A stretch of 52,289 nt of DNA, from contig DASWKG010000112.1 of assembly GCA_036396755.1 (NCBI GenBank), positions 1 to 52,289 of the forward strand, read 5' to 3'. The DNA is from DASWKG01 sp036396755. Its GTDB lineage: Bacteria; Actinomycetota; UBA4738; CALAEC01. The position numbers and the translations under genes were made by a program. A model generated the notes under the pieces. That model was not told where the DNA came from. It saw nothing but the letters and a program-made list of their open reading frames with translations, and searched no databases. How positions within the stretch are numbered: position 1 is the first letter of the stretch; each line of letters starts with the position of its first letter. Below are positions 16,709 to 23,704 of this stretch, piece by piece.

Positions 16709-17202
16709 TCGGGGTCCTCCTTCCGGGCGAGGACGACCGCGCCGATGAGCGCGGCGAGGAGCAGGAACGAGACGACCTCGAACGGCATCACGAACGTCGT
16801 GAAGATGCTGCTGCCCGTCTCGGCGGTCGTGGTGGCGGCGGCCGTGTCGATCCGCTCGCCGCGGAACGCCCCGTCGATCAGGAAGACCAGGCCCACGATG
16901 ATGCCGACCGCGACGATGCCGGCGAGCACCCGCTGCTGGTTGTCGAGCGCCTCACGACCGATCGGGGCCCGCGTGAGCATGAGCCCGAAGAGCAGGAGGA
17001 CGACGATCGCGCCCACGTAGATCAGCACCTGCACCCAGGCGACGAACTCGGCCCCCAAAAGGAGGTAGACCGCGCCCACCATGGCCAGCGTGACGACGAG
17101 GTAGAGGGCCGCGTGCACGACGTTCTTGGCCGTCACGAGGCGAGCGCCCGCTCCCAGCCCGATCAGGGCCAGGACGGTGAAGAACCACTCCTGCCAGGTC
17201 AC
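16705..17202 (-). CDS. nuoJ: NADH-quinone oxidoreductase subunit J, cluster 1
   Basis: A 165-residue subunit with five transmembrane helices. The conserved third helix reads EFVAWVQVLIYVGAIVVLLLFG. GTG start at 17202 overlaps the nuoI stop by 4 nt; longer in-frame reading upstream runs through nuoI in another frame. It ends LARKEDPE and overlaps nuoK. Confidence 0.93.
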   Translation of the reverse strand: MTWQEWFFTVLALIGLGAGARLVTAKNVVHAALYLVVTLAMVGAVYLLLGAEFVAWVQVLIYVGAIVVLLLFGLMLTRAPIGREALDNQQRVLAGIVAVGIIVGLVFLIDGAFRGERIDTAAATTTAETGSSIFTTFVMPFEVVSFLLLAALIGAVVLARKEDPE

Positions 17203-18005
17203 CCCCCACCCTCCTGGGCCTTCTCGCGGGCGGCCCGGACGGCGGCGGCCTTCGCGCGCCCCTCGGCGACGCGGGGGTTGACGCCCTTGTCGATCTGCTC
17301 CTTCAGCACGCGCTCGTAGGTCGCCGCGTCGGGCTCGACCTCGACCCGAGGAGCCGGAGCGGCTGCGGGCGGACCGGCCTCCGCGGCCGGAGCGGGCGCC
17401 GGGGAAGCTGCCGCCGGGGACGGCGACGCGACGGACGCGGCGGCCGGCTGCGCGATGGTGACGGCGGCCACCTCGGGAGGCTCGGCCTCCTGCGGCGGCA
17501 TCGCGCCCTCCTCGAGCTCGGGCGGCGGCAGCACCTTGTAGGTCCACTCGTCGAGCTTCTCCTTCTCGTGGGTCAGCTCGCTGATCTCGTAGGTGGAGTA
17601 CTCGAACTCCGGGCTCCAGAACAGCGCGTCGAACGGGCACACCTCGACGCAGATGCCGCAGTACATGCAGAGGGCGAAGTCGATCGCGAAGCGGTCGAGC
17701 ACCTTCGCCGAGCGCGCCCGGCCGCCCGAGGCGGGCTCGTGCGACTCCTTGTGCGACTCGATGTAGATGCACCAGTCGGGGCACTCGCGCGAGCACTTCC
17801 AGCACACCGTGCAGTTCTCCTGCTTCAGCGCGATGACCCCCCGCGTCCGAGGCGGCAGGACCGGCTTCTCGTGCGGGTACTGCTGGGTGATCGAGCGGGA
17901 CATGAGGTGCTTCAGGGTGACGAGAAGCCCCTTGAGGAGCCCGATGCCCGGAAGGGCGCGCGGCGGCCGCTCGTTCTCGTCGATGCGGTCGGTCTCGGTC
18001 GCCAT
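17199..18005 (-). CDS. nuoI: NADH-quinone oxidoreductase subunit I, cluster 1, with C-terminal extension
   Basis: A 268-residue iron-sulfur subunit that passes electrons to the N2 cluster. Two [4Fe-4S] motifs are intact: C65/C68/C71/C75 (CTVCWKCSRECP) and C113/C116/C119/C123 (CMYCGICVEVCP). Bacterial NuoI usually ends soon after the second motif, and the cluster 2 copy is only 152 residues. Here a Pro/Ala-rich tether (about 160-225) leads to a charged helix (about 226-266, TYERVLKEQIDKGVNPRVAE). That end resembles a peripheral docking element; its partner is unknown. ATG at 18005. Confidence 0.93.
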   Translation of the reverse strand: MATETDRIDENERPPRALPGIGLLKGLLVTLKHLMSRSITQQYPHEKPVLPPRTRGVIALKQENCTVCWKCSRECPDWCIYIESHKESHEPASGGRARSAKVLDRFAIDFALCMYCGICVEVCPFDALFWSPEFEYSTYEISELTHEKEKLDEWTYKVLPPPELEEGAMPPQEAEPPEVAAVTIAQPAAASVASPSPAAASPAPAPAAEAGPPAAAPAPRVEVEPDAATYERVLKEQIDKGVNPRVAEGRAKAAAVRAAREKAQEGGG

Positions 18006-18015
18006 CAGGTTCGCC

Positions 18016-19017
18016 TCACGAGACCGCCACCTTGACGACGGCGGTGATCAGGATGTTCGCGAGCGAGAGGGGGATCAGCACGATCCAGGAGAACCGCTGG
18101 AGCTGGTCCTCCCGGAGCCGCGGGTAGGTGGCCCGCAGCCAGATGATGAGGAAGCTCAGCCCGCCGATCTTCGCCGACATCCAGATGAACCCGGGCAGGA
18201 AGCCGAGGGCCGGCGGGGGGAGGTAGCCGCCCAGGTAGAGCACCGAGGCGACCGCCGCCAGCACCACGATCCCCGCGTACTCGGCGAGCAGGAAGAAGGC
18301 GAACTTCATGCCGGTGTACTCGGTGTAGGCGCCGAAGATGATCTCGGAGTCGGCGACCGGCATGTCGAACGGCGTTCGCACCAGCTCGGCCAGCGAGGCG
18401 ATCACGAAGATCAGGAAGCCCTGGGGCTGCACCAGGATGTACCAGAAGCCGTTCTGCGCCTCGGTGATGCTCACGAGCGACAGCGAGCCGGCGAGCATCG
18501 CGACCGCCACGGCGGCCAGGATGAGCGGCAGCTCGTAGGCGATGAGCTGGGCGGCGGCGCGGAGCGCGCCGATCAGCGAGAACTTGTTCGCCGAGGCCCA
18601 GCCGGCCATCAGCACGCCAACGACGGAGACCGTCGAGACCGACATCAGGAAGAACAGGCCGACGTCGAGGTCCTCGATCCAGATGGTGGGGCCGAAGGGC
18701 ACCACGATGAACGTGAGGATCACCGGGACCAGGAACACCGCTGGGGCGAACGTGAACACCCAGCGGTCGGCGGCGCTCGGGATGATGTCCTCCTTCTGGA
18801 TGAACTTCACGCCGTCGGCGATGAGCTGGGCCCATCCGTGAAACTTCCCGGCCTCCATCGGGCCCAGCCGGTGCTGCATGTGGGCCAGGATCTTGTGCTC
18901 GGCGTAGCCGACCACCATCGGTGCGGTCAGGAAGAAGCCCATGACCAGGATCACCTTGGTCCCGGCGGCGAGCCAGAAGTTGTTGAAGAAGGTGTCGATG
19001 AAGCCGGCGGCGATCAC
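18016..19017 (-). CDS. nuoH: NADH-quinone oxidoreductase subunit H, cluster 1
   Basis: A 333-residue, eight-helix subunit that forms part of the quinone chamber. The conserved first cytoplasmic loop reads HRLGPMEAGKFHGWAQLIAD then GVKFIQKEDIIP. It also has the ELVRTPFDMPVADSEI and EYTGMKFAFFLLAEY signatures. GTG start at 19017 overlaps the nuoC stop by 4 nt, which leaves no room for a nuoD gene. Compared with cluster 2 NuoH, the loop is more His-rich (AEHKILAHMQHRLG). Confidence 0.93.
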   Translation of the reverse strand: MIAAGFIDTFFNNFWLAAGTKVILVMGFFLTAPMVVGYAEHKILAHMQHRLGPMEAGKFHGWAQLIADGVKFIQKEDIIPSAADRWVFTFAPAVFLVPVILTFIVVPFGPTIWIEDLDVGLFFLMSVSTVSVVGVLMAGWASANKFSLIGALRAAAQLIAYELPLILAAVAVAMLAGSLSLVSITEAQNGFWYILVQPQGFLIFVIASLAELVRTPFDMPVADSEIIFGAYTEYTGMKFAFFLLAEYAGIVVLAAVASVLYLGGYLPPPALGFLPGFIWMSAKIGGLSFLIIWLRATYPRLREDQLQRFSWIVLIPLSLANILITAVVKVAVS

Positions 19018-19526
19018 TCCTCTTCCTCCTCGCCCTCGACGGCGCCCGGCCACGGCTTGGCCACGCGGCTCATGAGCACGAAGTCCTTGCGCCCCGGGAA
19101 GCCCTCGAACTCCTCGGGCAGCAGCAGCTTCAGAAGGCCGGGGTGGCCGTCGAAGCGGATGCCGAAGAGCTCCCAGGTCTCGCGCTCGTGCCAGTCGGCG
19201 CCCGGGTAGAGGTCGTGGATGGAGGGGCAGGTCGGGTCCTCGCGGTCGCAGCGGACCTTCACCCGCACGTGGCCGTGGTGGGAGGTCGAGAAGAGCTGGG
19301 TCACGACGTCGAACCCCTCGTCCTGCAGGTCGACCCCGGCGACGAAGTCGATGAAGTCGAAGGCCAGCTCGGCGTCGTCGCGGAGCGTTTGCACCAGCTC
19401 GCGGTAACGCTCGGGCTTCACCCGGACGACGGCCTGCCCATGCGGCTCGCTCGTCTCGGTGACGTCCTCACCGAGCTGGGCGCGGAGCCGCTGGACGATC
19501 TCAGCTGGGGACGGTGAGCTTGCCAC
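19014..19526 (-). CDS. nuoC: NADH-quinone oxidoreductase subunit C, cluster 1 (not fused to NuoD)
   Basis: A 170-residue 30-kDa-type subunit with the family core FDFIDFVAGVDL and DWHERETWELFGIRFDGHP, then LLPEEFEGFPGRKDF. It ends in a run of glutamates. GTG start at 19526 overlaps nuoB by 26 nt. There is no NuoD domain fused and no nuoD gene between it and nuoH, although NuoD is the usual neighbour and the quinone-site partner of NuoB. Confidence 0.93.
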   Translation of the reverse strand: MASSPSPAEIVQRLRAQLGEDVTETSEPHGQAVVRVKPERYRELVQTLRDDAELAFDFIDFVAGVDLQDEGFDVVTQLFSTSHHGHVRVKVRCDREDPTCPSIHDLYPGADWHERETWELFGIRFDGHPGLLKLLLPEEFEGFPGRKDFVLMSRVAKPWPGAVEGEEEEE

Positions 19527-19998
19527 TCCACTTCTCCCTGATGTCCTCGTTGGCGATCTTCTCCTGGAGCTTCAGGATCCCCTGCAGCAGCGCCTCGGGC
19601 CGGGGCGGGCAGCCCGGCACGTAGACGTCGACGGGGAGGATCTGGTCGACGCCCTTGGTGACGGAGTACGAGTCCCAGTACGGGCCGCCGCAGTTCGAGC
19701 AGGCGCCGAAGGAGATCACGTACTTCGGGTCGGGGATCTGGTCGTAGACCCGCTTCAGCGCAGGGGCCATCTTGTCGGTGAGGGTGCCGGCGACCACGAG
19801 CAGGTCGGCCTGGCGCGGGCCGTGGGCGACGGGGATCACGCCGAGGCGGATGAAGTCGTGCTTTGAGGTGGAGGCCGCGATCAGCTCGATCGCGCAGCAC
19901 GCGAGGCCGAAGTTCATGACCCACAGCGAGTAGCGGCGGCCCCAGTTCAGCAGGAACTTGACCGGCTGGGGCATCGGGACCTTGTCCAGCAGGCCCAT
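19501..19998 (-). CDS. nuoB: NADH-quinone oxidoreductase subunit B, cluster 1
   Basis: A 165-residue subunit holding the terminal N2 [4Fe-4S] cluster. Ligands are C34/C35 (GLACCAIE), C100 (FGACSNCGG) and C130 (VPGCPPRPE). An extra cysteine, C103, sits where most NuoB proteins have Ser (cluster 2 has VCASSGG). ATG at 19998. The quinone-proximal surface normally packs against NuoD, which this operon does not encode. Confidence 0.94.
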   Translation of the reverse strand: MGLLDKVPMPQPVKFLLNWGRRYSLWVMNFGLACCAIELIAASTSKHDFIRLGVIPVAHGPRQADLLVVAGTLTDKMAPALKRVYDQIPDPKYVISFGACSNCGGPYWDSYSVTKGVDQILPVDVYVPGCPPRPEALLQGILKLQEKIANEDIREKWSGKLTVPS

Positions 19999-20022
19999 CT
20001 CAGGCGCCCCTCCGCTCGTGGA

Positions 20023-20388
20023 TCAGGTCCACCGCAGGACCCCCTTCTTCCAGGCATAGAGCAGGCCCACGCCGAGGATCACGATGAAGATGCTCATCTC
20101 GACCACCGCGAACCAGCCGAGCCGGTCGAACACGACGGCCCAGGGGAACAGGAACACGCTCTCGACGTCGAAGATCACGAACAGGAAGGCGTAGATGTAG
20201 TAGCGGATCTGGCTCTGCGACCATCCCTCCCCCACCGGGTCGATCCCGCACTCGTAGGTCGTGAGCTTCTCGGGGAGCTGGCGGCGGGGGGCGATCATCC
20301 GAGCGAGGAGCACGGCGACAGCGACCAACCCCGCGCCGGCGAGGGTCAGCCCGACGAGCGTGCCGTAGGAACGAAGGTAGAGGTCCAT
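20023..20388 (-). CDS. nuoA: NADH-quinone oxidoreductase subunit A, cluster 1
   Basis: A 121-residue subunit with three transmembrane helices and the conserved loop TTYECGIDPVGEGW near the quinone channel, followed by YYIYAFLFVIFDVESVFLFP. The ATG at 20388 is the natural start; upstream in-frame sequence is basic and not family-like. It is the first gene of the operon and lies 3 nt downstream of the Rex-like operator. Confidence 0.94.
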   Translation of the reverse strand: MDLYLRSYGTLVGLTLAGAGLVAVAVLLARMIAPRRQLPEKLTTYECGIDPVGEGWSQSQIRYYIYAFLFVIFDVESVFLFPWAVVFDRLGWFAVVEMSIFIVILGVGLLYAWKKGVLRWT

Positions 20389-20391
20389 AGC

Positions 20392-20420
20392 TTGTGAATC
20401 TTTTCTCGAGCGGGATTCTA
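20392..20420 (-). promoter_or_regulatory. Rex-like operator and promoter of nuo cluster 1
   Basis: TTGTGAA-TCTT-TTCTCGA (plus-strand reading, 20392-20409) matches the Rex consensus TTGTGAANNNNTTCACAA at 12 of 14 defined positions, with one perfect half-site. Five bases further upstream is TAGAAT (20420-20415, minus strand), a good -10, so the operator overlaps the expected transcription start. The same layout recurs before menJ (26 of 34 bases identical over the block). Rex represses respiratory genes when NADH/NAD+ is low in actinobacteria. The Rex gene itself is not in the window. Confidence 0.7.
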
Positions 20421-20680
20421 GCAAGGGGGGTTGGGCGCCCTGAAATCGGCGCCGGGGCCACTCGCGCATGCCCGATGATCCGCGCCCCGATCCCCGGCGC
20501 GTGACGCCGAACTTCACACGCCCCGGGCACCTCCCCCGGCGCGTTCCGCGCCGACCCCCGCAGCGTTCCGTTCCCCCTCCGCATCGTGCACGGCGTTCTC
20601 ACGCCGTTCGGTTGGAGGACGCGGACCCGGTCCACGGGTCGGAGTCCCGAACCGCAGACGCGACGGAGAGGAGGGAAGCG
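20421..20680. other. 260-bp intergenic region between nuoA (cluster 1) and the next divergent gene
   Basis: No convincing gene. On the plus strand it contains small hairpins such as GGCGTT-CTC-ACGCC-like and GACCCG-GTCCA-CGGGTC, the latter 45 bases before the next ATG, and a GAGGAGGGAA ribosome binding site at its end (20669-20678). These suggest a structured leader for the small protein at 20681. Confidence 0.4.
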
Positions 20681-20824
20681 ATGCCACGGATCCGGATCAG
20701 GAAGCCGGTCAGTCGCCGGACCAGGAGGCCATCGGTGCTTCCCCTCGATGCTCGCGACCCCGACGTGGTGCGGGCCAAGGAGCTCGCCCGGAAAGGAGGT
20801 GGCACGGCCGGATCCCCGCAGTGA
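20681..20824 (+). CDS. Small basic protein, 47 residues
   Basis: MPRIRIRKPVSRRTRRPSV, then LPLDARDPDVVRAKELARKGGG: a basic N-terminal half with ten Arg/Lys in the first 17 residues, followed by a short helix-forming DPDVVRAKELARK motif. A strong GGAGG Shine-Dalgarno sequence lies 6-10 nt upstream, which supports translation. I do not recognise a named family; a nucleic-acid-binding role is possible from charge alone. It may share a transcript with the secreted protein downstream. Confidence 0.55.
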   Translation: MPRIRIRKPVSRRTRRPSVLPLDARDPDVVRAKELARKGGGTAGSPQ

Positions 20825-20851
20825 GCCGTCTCGAACCGGCACCTGTTCGAG

Positions 20852-20870
20852 CGAGCCGCCCGGCGGCTCG
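20852..20870 (+). terminator. Hairpin between the small basic protein and the secreted protein
   Basis: CGAGCCGCC-C-GGCGGCTCG is a perfect inverted repeat (effectively an 8-bp stem with a 3-nt loop). There is no T-run after it. It may be an attenuating or processing hairpin instead of a full terminator. Confidence 0.4.
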
Positions 20871-20920
20871 GCACACACCGACCACGGGGCCAACGGCCCC
20901 CAGAGCACAAGGAGGTAACG

Positions 20921-21406
20921 ATGTTCCACCAGACCCGCAAGATGGCCGCGGCCGCCCTCGCCGCGGTGGCCCTCGCGACGATGCTGAGCGGCGGCGCAAC
21001 GGCCGCGGTGCGCAACCACGGCGCCTACAGCCTGCCGCTTCCCGACACGCAGGGGGCCGTGCTGGAGATCCTCGGCCAGCAGGTGTCCACGGCCGGACGG
21101 ACCGACCAGGTCGTCAGGCTCGCCTGGGACAACCTGGCCGACGTGCAGGCCAACGGCGGCCTCGTCCTGGAGAAGACCGGCTACTCGTGCCCCGGGACCG
21201 ACATGAAGGTCTCGATCGCGGCCGAGGCGCTCGGTGCCGCCGACGCCTACGTGTCGGTCCTGTACTCGTTCACCGAGTGGACGTTCGACAGCACCACCGG
21301 CCAGTTCGAGCCCACCGAGGGGAGCATGGGCGACACGCTCGTCGACAATGACGGCGCCGCCGCGCAGGACCAGCTGATCGAGCTGGTCAAGATCTGCACC
21401 CAGTAG
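20921..21406 (+). CDS. Secreted protein of unknown function, 161 residues
   Basis: An excellent AAGGAGG ribosome binding site lies 5 nt before the ATG. A Sec signal peptide (residues 1-29, MAAAALAAVALATMLSGGATAA core, probable AxA cleavage) precedes a mature domain of about 130 residues with two cysteines (C90, C159) that could form a disulfide. The mature part is acidic with mixed strand and helix propensity (VVRLAWDNLADVQANGG, AADAYVSVLYSFTEWTFD). No family is recognised. It is followed by a strong hairpin, so it probably ends its own transcript. Confidence 0.75.
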   Translation: MFHQTRKMAAAALAAVALATMLSGGATAAVRNHGAYSLPLPDTQGAVLEILGQQVSTAGRTDQVVRLAWDNLADVQANGGLVLEKTGYSCPGTDMKVSIAAEALGAADAYVSVLYSFTEWTFDSTTGQFEPTEGSMGDTLVDNDGAAAQDQLIELVKICTQ

Positions 21407-21418
21407 CAGCCCGCCCCG

Positions 21419-21450
21419 GACGGAGCCCGGCCACGGGGCCGGGCTCCGTC
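21419..21450 (+). terminator. Strong terminator-like hairpin
   Basis: GACGGAGCCCGGCC-ACGG-GGCCGGGCTCCGTC: a perfect 14-bp stem with a 4-nt loop, 12 nt after the stop of the secreted protein. No U-tract follows, as is common in high-GC actinobacterial terminators. Confidence 0.75.
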
Positions 21451-21494
21451 TCCCGGGTTCCGGACTCGGGGCCCGCGCAACCGGAAGGAGCATC

Positions 21495-22451
21495 ATGTCG
21501 GACCGAACCCGTCGCCCTCTGGCAGCCGCAGCGCTCGCCCTCGCCCTCGCCGGGGCCCTGGCTCCCCCGTCCGGCGCCTCGGCCCAGGGACCGTGCGAGG
21601 CCCCGGATGCCGACCACCTCTCGGTCCGTCTCGGAGCCGAGGGGGTGACGCTCGGGCCCGTCGCCGACCCCGAGGTCTGCGTGGAGGCGGACCCCGCCGC
21701 CGTCTCTCTCGTCGCCCGCCCCATCTCTCACGAGGGCTGCGGCGACCCCTGCTACAGCGTGGAGACCTCGATCGCCGGCGGCGGGAACGTCCTGGTCGTC
21801 GTGCGCTTCCGGGTGAACGGCCGGCAGGAGCGGGTCACGCTCGGGCCCCAGCAGGTGGGCCCCGGGCCGGCCCTGTCGATGTGCACCTCGGTGGGAACGC
21901 CCCCGCCCGAGTGCCCGACCGACCCGCAGCCGTCCCCCGACCCGGAGCCGTCGCCTTCGCCGTCGCCGTCGCCGTCGCCGTCGGCCAGCCCGGAGCCGTC
22001 GCCCCCGCCGAGCCCGGAGCCGTCGCCCTCGGCCAGCCCGCAGCCGTCGCCGCAGCCGAGCCCGCAGCCGTCGCCGGATCCCGAGGGCCCGCCCCCGGCA
22101 CCCGAGCCGTCGCCCTCGCCCGAGCCCGACCCCGAGCCGCGGGATCGCGGCGTGACGCTCTGGGCGGGCCGGGGCGCGCCCGGGATCCGCCGGGTGGTCC
22201 GGCTGGCAGGGCTCGTGGAGGGGCCGGCTGGCTGCGTGGCGAAGCAGCGTGTGCGGCTCAGGGCCCGGGCCTCCGGCGCCCATGGCTACCGGTCGGTCCG
22301 CTCGACCCGAACCGAGGACGACGGCGGCTTCGCGTTCGAGCTTCGCTCGCGGGGGCCGCGTGTCTTCCGGGCGGCCGTCCCGGCCGGCGACGGATGCCCG
22401 GCCGCGACGTCGGCTCCCGTCGCCGCGGGAGGCGTCAGTCGGGACGGATGA
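21495..22451 (+). CDS. Secreted protein with Pro/Ser linker and Ig-like C-terminal domain
   Basis: 318 residues with a GGAAGGAG ribosome binding site. The signal peptide (1-30) ends ASA-QG. An N-terminal domain of about 105 residues has five Cys (GPCEAPD, EVCVEAD, GCGDPCYSVE). A Pro/Ser/Glu linker (about 140-215) is followed by a C-terminal domain (about 220-312) whose strand pattern (VVRLAGLV...RVRLRARAS...FAFELRS) resembles a bacterial Ig-like or carboxypeptidase-regulatory fold. The function is unknown. The gene's 3' end overlaps the convergent lipoprotein gene by 17 nt. Confidence 0.7.
   Translation: MSDRTRRPLAAAALALALAGALAPPSGASAQGPCEAPDADHLSVRLGAEGVTLGPVADPEVCVEADPAAVSLVARPISHEGCGDPCYSVETSIAGGGNVLVVVRFRVNGRQERVTLGPQQVGPGPALSMCTSVGTPPPECPTDPQPSPDPEPSPSPSPSPSPSASPEPSPPPSPEPSPSASPQPSPQPSPQPSPDPEGPPPAPEPSPSPEPDPEPRDRGVTLWAGRGAPGIRRVVRLAGLVEGPAGCVAKQRVRLRARASGAHGYRSVRSTRTEDDGGFAFELRSRGPRVFRAAVPAGDGCPAATSAPVAAGGVSRDG
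21948..21983 (+). repeat. CCGTCG hexanucleotide microsatellite inside the linker
   Basis: Six near-perfect consecutive copies of a TCGCCG-phase hexamer encode Pro-Ser repeats. Similar blocks recur less regularly to about 22137. The unit is a multiple of three, so copy-number slippage would change linker length without a frameshift. Confidence 0.75.
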
Positions 22452-22824
22452 TGATGCTCGTGGTGACGCGGCCGGCGCACGTCTGGACCATCTTGACCTG
22501 CCCGGTGGTCTCGCCGCCGGCGAAGTTGACCTCGGCGTCGTTCGTCTCGACCTCGTCGAACGTGACGCCGTAGCCGGCGGCGGGGAACGCTGCGCGCCAG
22601 CCCTCGTAGGCCTCCTCGAGGTCCCCGGACCAGTAGCCCTCGACCACCGAGGAGGGACCGGCCTCGCGCTGGAGCGTGAAGGTCATGAGATCCGGCGTCG
22701 GGAACCCCGGCGGAAGGTCCGGGGCGCTCGCGAGCGGCGCGGGCGGCGGGTCGCACTCGGGGAGGCCCGGCGAGCAGGCGGAGGCCGTCGCGGCGGCGAC
22801 GAGAGCGATGAGACCCAAGCGCAC
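22435..22824 (-). CDS. Putative lipoprotein of unknown function
   Basis: 129 residues from the GTG at 22824. Signal peptide VRLGLIALVAAATASAC with a lipobox-like ASAC (C17), then a Pro-rich spacer and a compact domain of about 90 residues (LMTFTLQREAGPSSVVEGYW, YEGWRAAFPAAGYGVTF, GQVKMVQTCAGRVTTSIII). The pattern, with two related strand-helix-strand halves around a GY, resembles small periplasmic domains. No family is named. It is convergent with the preceding secreted protein and divergent from the sugar permease. Confidence 0.65.
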   Translation of the reverse strand: MRLGLIALVAAATASACSPGLPECDPPPAPLASAPDLPPGFPTPDLMTFTLQREAGPSSVVEGYWSGDLEEAYEGWRAAFPAAGYGVTFDEVETNDAEVNFAGGETTGQVKMVQTCAGRVTTSIIIRPD

Positions 22825-22831
22825 GCGGCGA

Positions 22832-22861
22832 AGTGTAGCGGCCGGCGTCCTCCCGTAGAGT
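22832..22861. promoter_or_regulatory. Divergent leaderless promoters
   Basis: TACACT (22837-22832, minus strand) ends seven bases before the lipoprotein GTG. TAGAGT (22856-22861, plus strand) ends six bases before the permease ATG at 22868. Neither gene has a Shine-Dalgarno sequence, which is consistent with leaderless mRNAs. Confidence 0.5.
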
Positions 22862-22867
22862 CTCGGC

Positions 22868-23704
22868 ATGCCCACGGACCGCCCGATCGAGTCCGGCGGC
22901 CGGCGCCACCTTCCGGCGCTGCTCGCCTCGATCGTCTTCGTGCTGCCGCTGTGGATCATGGTCGCGGGGTCGCTCCGCGAGCCGGGGGCGCCGCCGCGGG
23001 GGGCGGAGCTCATCCCGTCGAGCCCCTCGCTCGCGAGCTACCCGGCGGCCTTCGACCTCGTCGACATCCCTCGCTACATGCTGAACTCGCTGATCGTGGT
23101 GGTGGTGGCCGTGCCGCTGACGGTGCTGGTGGCGTCGTGGGCGGGGTTCGCGATCTCGCGGCTTGGGGGCCGCGCGGCCGGGGTTCTCGTGGGAGCCTCA
23201 CTCGTCGCGCTGATGATCCCGGCCACGGCGCTGCTCGTCCCGCGCTTCACGATGTTCCGCGTGCTCGGGCTCACCGACACCTTCGTCCCGCTCTGGGCCC
23301 CCGCGTTGCTCGGGACCTCGCCGCTGTACGTCCTCATCTTCGCCTGGAGCTTCCGGCGGCTCCCCGGCGACCTGTTCGACGCCGCGCGCCTCGAGGGGCT
23401 GACCCCGTTCGCGATCTGGCGGCGGGTGGCCATGCCGCTCGTTCGCCCCGTCACCGTGGCGGTCGGCGTGCTCGCGTTCGTGTTCACCTGGGGGAACTTC
23501 CTCGACCCCCTGATCTACCTGTTCGACGAGGCGAAGTTCACGGTGCCGCTCGGGCTGCGGGCGCTCTCGACGCTCGGGCCCCAGGACGCGCCGCTGTTCC
23601 TCGCCGGCGCGGTGGCGGCGAGCGCCCCGGTGGTGATCGCGTTCCTGTACGCCCAGCGGTTCTTCCTGCACGAGCACCGCGAGGCGGGATGGCTCGGGCG
23701 ATGA
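22868..23704 (+). CDS. Sugar ABC transporter permease, MalG-like (CUT1)
   Basis: A 278-residue BPD-type inner-membrane permease with six helices. The coupling EAA loop reads DAARLEGLTPFAIWRRVAMPL. A typical MalG-type start (LLASIVFVLPLWIMVAGSLRE) and a short C-terminal tail are present. It is first in a four-gene operon in which it is separated from the other permease by the binding protein and ATPase genes, an uncommon order. The substrate is probably a sugar, oligosaccharide or glycerol-3-phosphate-like compound, unspecified. Confidence 0.9.
   Translation: MPTDRPIESGGRRHLPALLASIVFVLPLWIMVAGSLREPGAPPRGAELIPSSPSLASYPAAFDLVDIPRYMLNSLIVVVVAVPLTVLVASWAGFAISRLGGRAAGVLVGASLVALMIPATALLVPRFTMFRVLGLTDTFVPLWAPALLGTSPLYVLIFAWSFRRLPGDLFDAARLEGLTPFAIWRRVAMPLVRPVTVAVGVLAFVFTWGNFLDPLIYLFDEAKFTVPLGLRALSTLGPQDAPLFLAGAVAASAPVVIAFLYAQRFFLHEHREAGWLGR

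Noticed and set aside
19010..19020. Hidden or frameshifted nuoD between nuoC and nuoH of cluster 1
   Set aside because: nuoC and nuoH overlap by 4 nt and both ends are family-like, so there is no space for even a remnant.
20000..21724. A 574-codon minus-strand open frame
   Set aside because: It overlaps the secreted protein genes and nuoA; those have signal peptides and ribosome binding sites, while this frame has low-complexity sequence only.
21934..22137. CRISPR-like repeats
   Set aside because: These are short Pro/Ser-coding repeats in frame inside a gene, with no spacers.
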